A DNA stretch of 41,976 bases from Lactifluus volemus (Eukaryota > Basidiomycota > Agaricomycetes > Russulales > Russulaceae), in contig WTXI01000308.1 in NCBI GenBank assembly GCA_022376515.1, positions 1 through 41,976 on the forward strand, read 5' to 3'. The notes below the pieces were generated by a model, which was given only the letters and a program-made list of their open reading frames with translations, was not told the origin of the DNA and did not search any database. Shown here piece by piece: positions 41,402 through 41,976 of this stretch; position 1 is the stretch's first letter; every line of letters starts with the position of its first letter. The translations under genes were made by a program, and so were the position numbers.

Positions 41402-41976
41402 ATGGTCGAGTTCAAACTTTTTCCTTGGTTCAATGAGAACTTCTCTGCATCCGCCCGTCTCGATTATCCTTTGTTCGGCATCAGCCAATCAATGCAAATG
41501 ATTTTCCCTGGTTATGTCCCCAGAGACAACGACTCTGTAAAAGTATTCGCCGCAACGCTAGACTTTTCTCGGCCAGTCGACGATGTCCCGGCGAGCGTGT
41601 GTATAAAACTTGCGCGCGGCGTGGATGAGGTGGTCCGTCTTACCCACGAGGCTTCCGTTTATCGAAATGAGCTTGCCAAGCTCTGGGGAATCGCAGTTCC
41701 CAAGATGTATGGGTTTTTCATCGGACATCATGAGGACGACCCCGTGGCATGCCTCTTGCTCGAACTCTGCCTCGGCCCAGTGTCCCGCCCTGCAATTCGG
41801 ATGAGTTTATGTGCGTCGTTTTATTTTTTTTATTCCTTTTTTTTTCGGCCCATGGGACTAACTGCTTTACTGGTTGCCAGTCGCCTGGCAATGCAGAACG
41901 TGCGCAAGATACACACACTCGGTATTACACAAGATTTACCACTCGAGTTGCACCATTTCGTCATGAAGGACAATAA
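41402..41976 (+). CDS. Protein-kinase-like fold (aminoglycoside-phosphotransferase type), partial
   Basis: ATG at 41402 opens MVEFKLFPWFNENFSASARL. Later come SVCIKLARGVDEVVRLTHEA with a lysine and a Glu in SVYRNELAKLW, as in the small lobe of kinase-like folds, then DPVACLLLELCLG. An intron of about 41812-41880 joins DEFI to RLAMQNVRKIHTLGITQDLP and LELHHFVMKD, a common ending of the N-terminal part in fungal kinase-like (PK-like) proteins. The pieces LELCLGPVS and NSDEFI lie in different frames, so one base near 41785 is lost or gained. The C-terminal lobe is outside the window. Function cannot be given. Confidence 0.6.
   Translation, partial: MVEFKLFPWFNENFSASARLDYPLFGISQSMQMIFPGYVPRDNDSVKVFAATLDFSRPVDDVPASVCIKLARGVDEVVRLTHEASVYRNELAKLWGIAVPKMYGFFIGHHEDDPVACLLLELCLGPVSRPAIRMSLCASFYFFYSFFFRPMGLTALLVASRLAMQNVRKIHTLGITQDLPLELHHFVMKDN

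Noticed and set aside
1..41976. Search by eye for tRNA, rRNA, CRISPR, reverse transcriptase and transposase
   Set aside because: No GGTTCGAATC-type T-loop with a matching cloverleaf, no regularly spaced repeats, no YxDD-type or DDE-type coding sequence was found.

Overview
The window reads as a chromosome segment of a basidiomycete fungus. Evidence is the many short (about 48-75 nt) GT-AG introns, one GC-AG intron, F-box/LRR genes of the basidiomycete style, a fatty acid synthase fragment in which the beta part runs directly into the alpha part, and fungal Hel2, Ubp3, Pmt2 and fibrillarin genes. An agaricomycete, perhaps in Cantharellales (Rhizoctonia/Ceratobasidium-like), is my best guess, but this is inference only.

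Layout. (1) Positions 1-25.2 kb are gene-poor and rearranged. Only three genes there look intact: an NmrA-like NAD(P)-binding protein (2.6-3.6 kb, minus) and two paralogous four-exon HNH_2-type nuclease-domain genes (8.2-9.5 kb and 22.35-23.5 kb, minus). The rest is broken or partial genes: repeated copies of a convergent pair made of an unrecognised multi-helix membrane-protein gene and a VPS54 (GARP complex) gene (near 1, 7 and 24 kb, with a fourth membrane-gene copy near 11 kb), an F-box gene, an ankyrin-repeat piece, and a 7-kb patchwork (12.5-19.6 kb) of pieces of ATG1, ERG25, an inositol polyphosphate 5-phosphatase, fatty acid synthase and an ADIP-like coiled-coil gene. These pieces keep recognisable introns, so they came from genomic DNA and not from processed mRNA. 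(2) Positions 25.5-41.98 kb are compact, ordinary gene space: fibrillarin (NOP1), protein O-mannosyltransferase (PMT2 type), a Ubp3/USP10-type deubiquitinase, a long coiled-coil protein of unknown function, the ribosome-collision E3 ligase Hel2/ZNF598, an MDR-family oxidoreductase carrying one frame-breaking base loss, and the 5' part of a kinase-fold gene that runs off the window.

How the genes relate. Fibrillarin methylates rRNA in the nucleolus. Hel2 ubiquitinates 40S proteins of collided ribosomes, and USP10/Ubp3 enzymes can remove such marks. Hel2 and Ubp3 lie about 3.1 kb apart here, separated only by the coiled-coil gene, which shares a 110-bp divergent promoter with Hel2 and sits 168 bp upstream of Ubp3 on the same strand. 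That proximity is suggestive but could be chance. I found no CRISPR array, rRNA, tRNA, transposase or reverse transcriptase that I could support.
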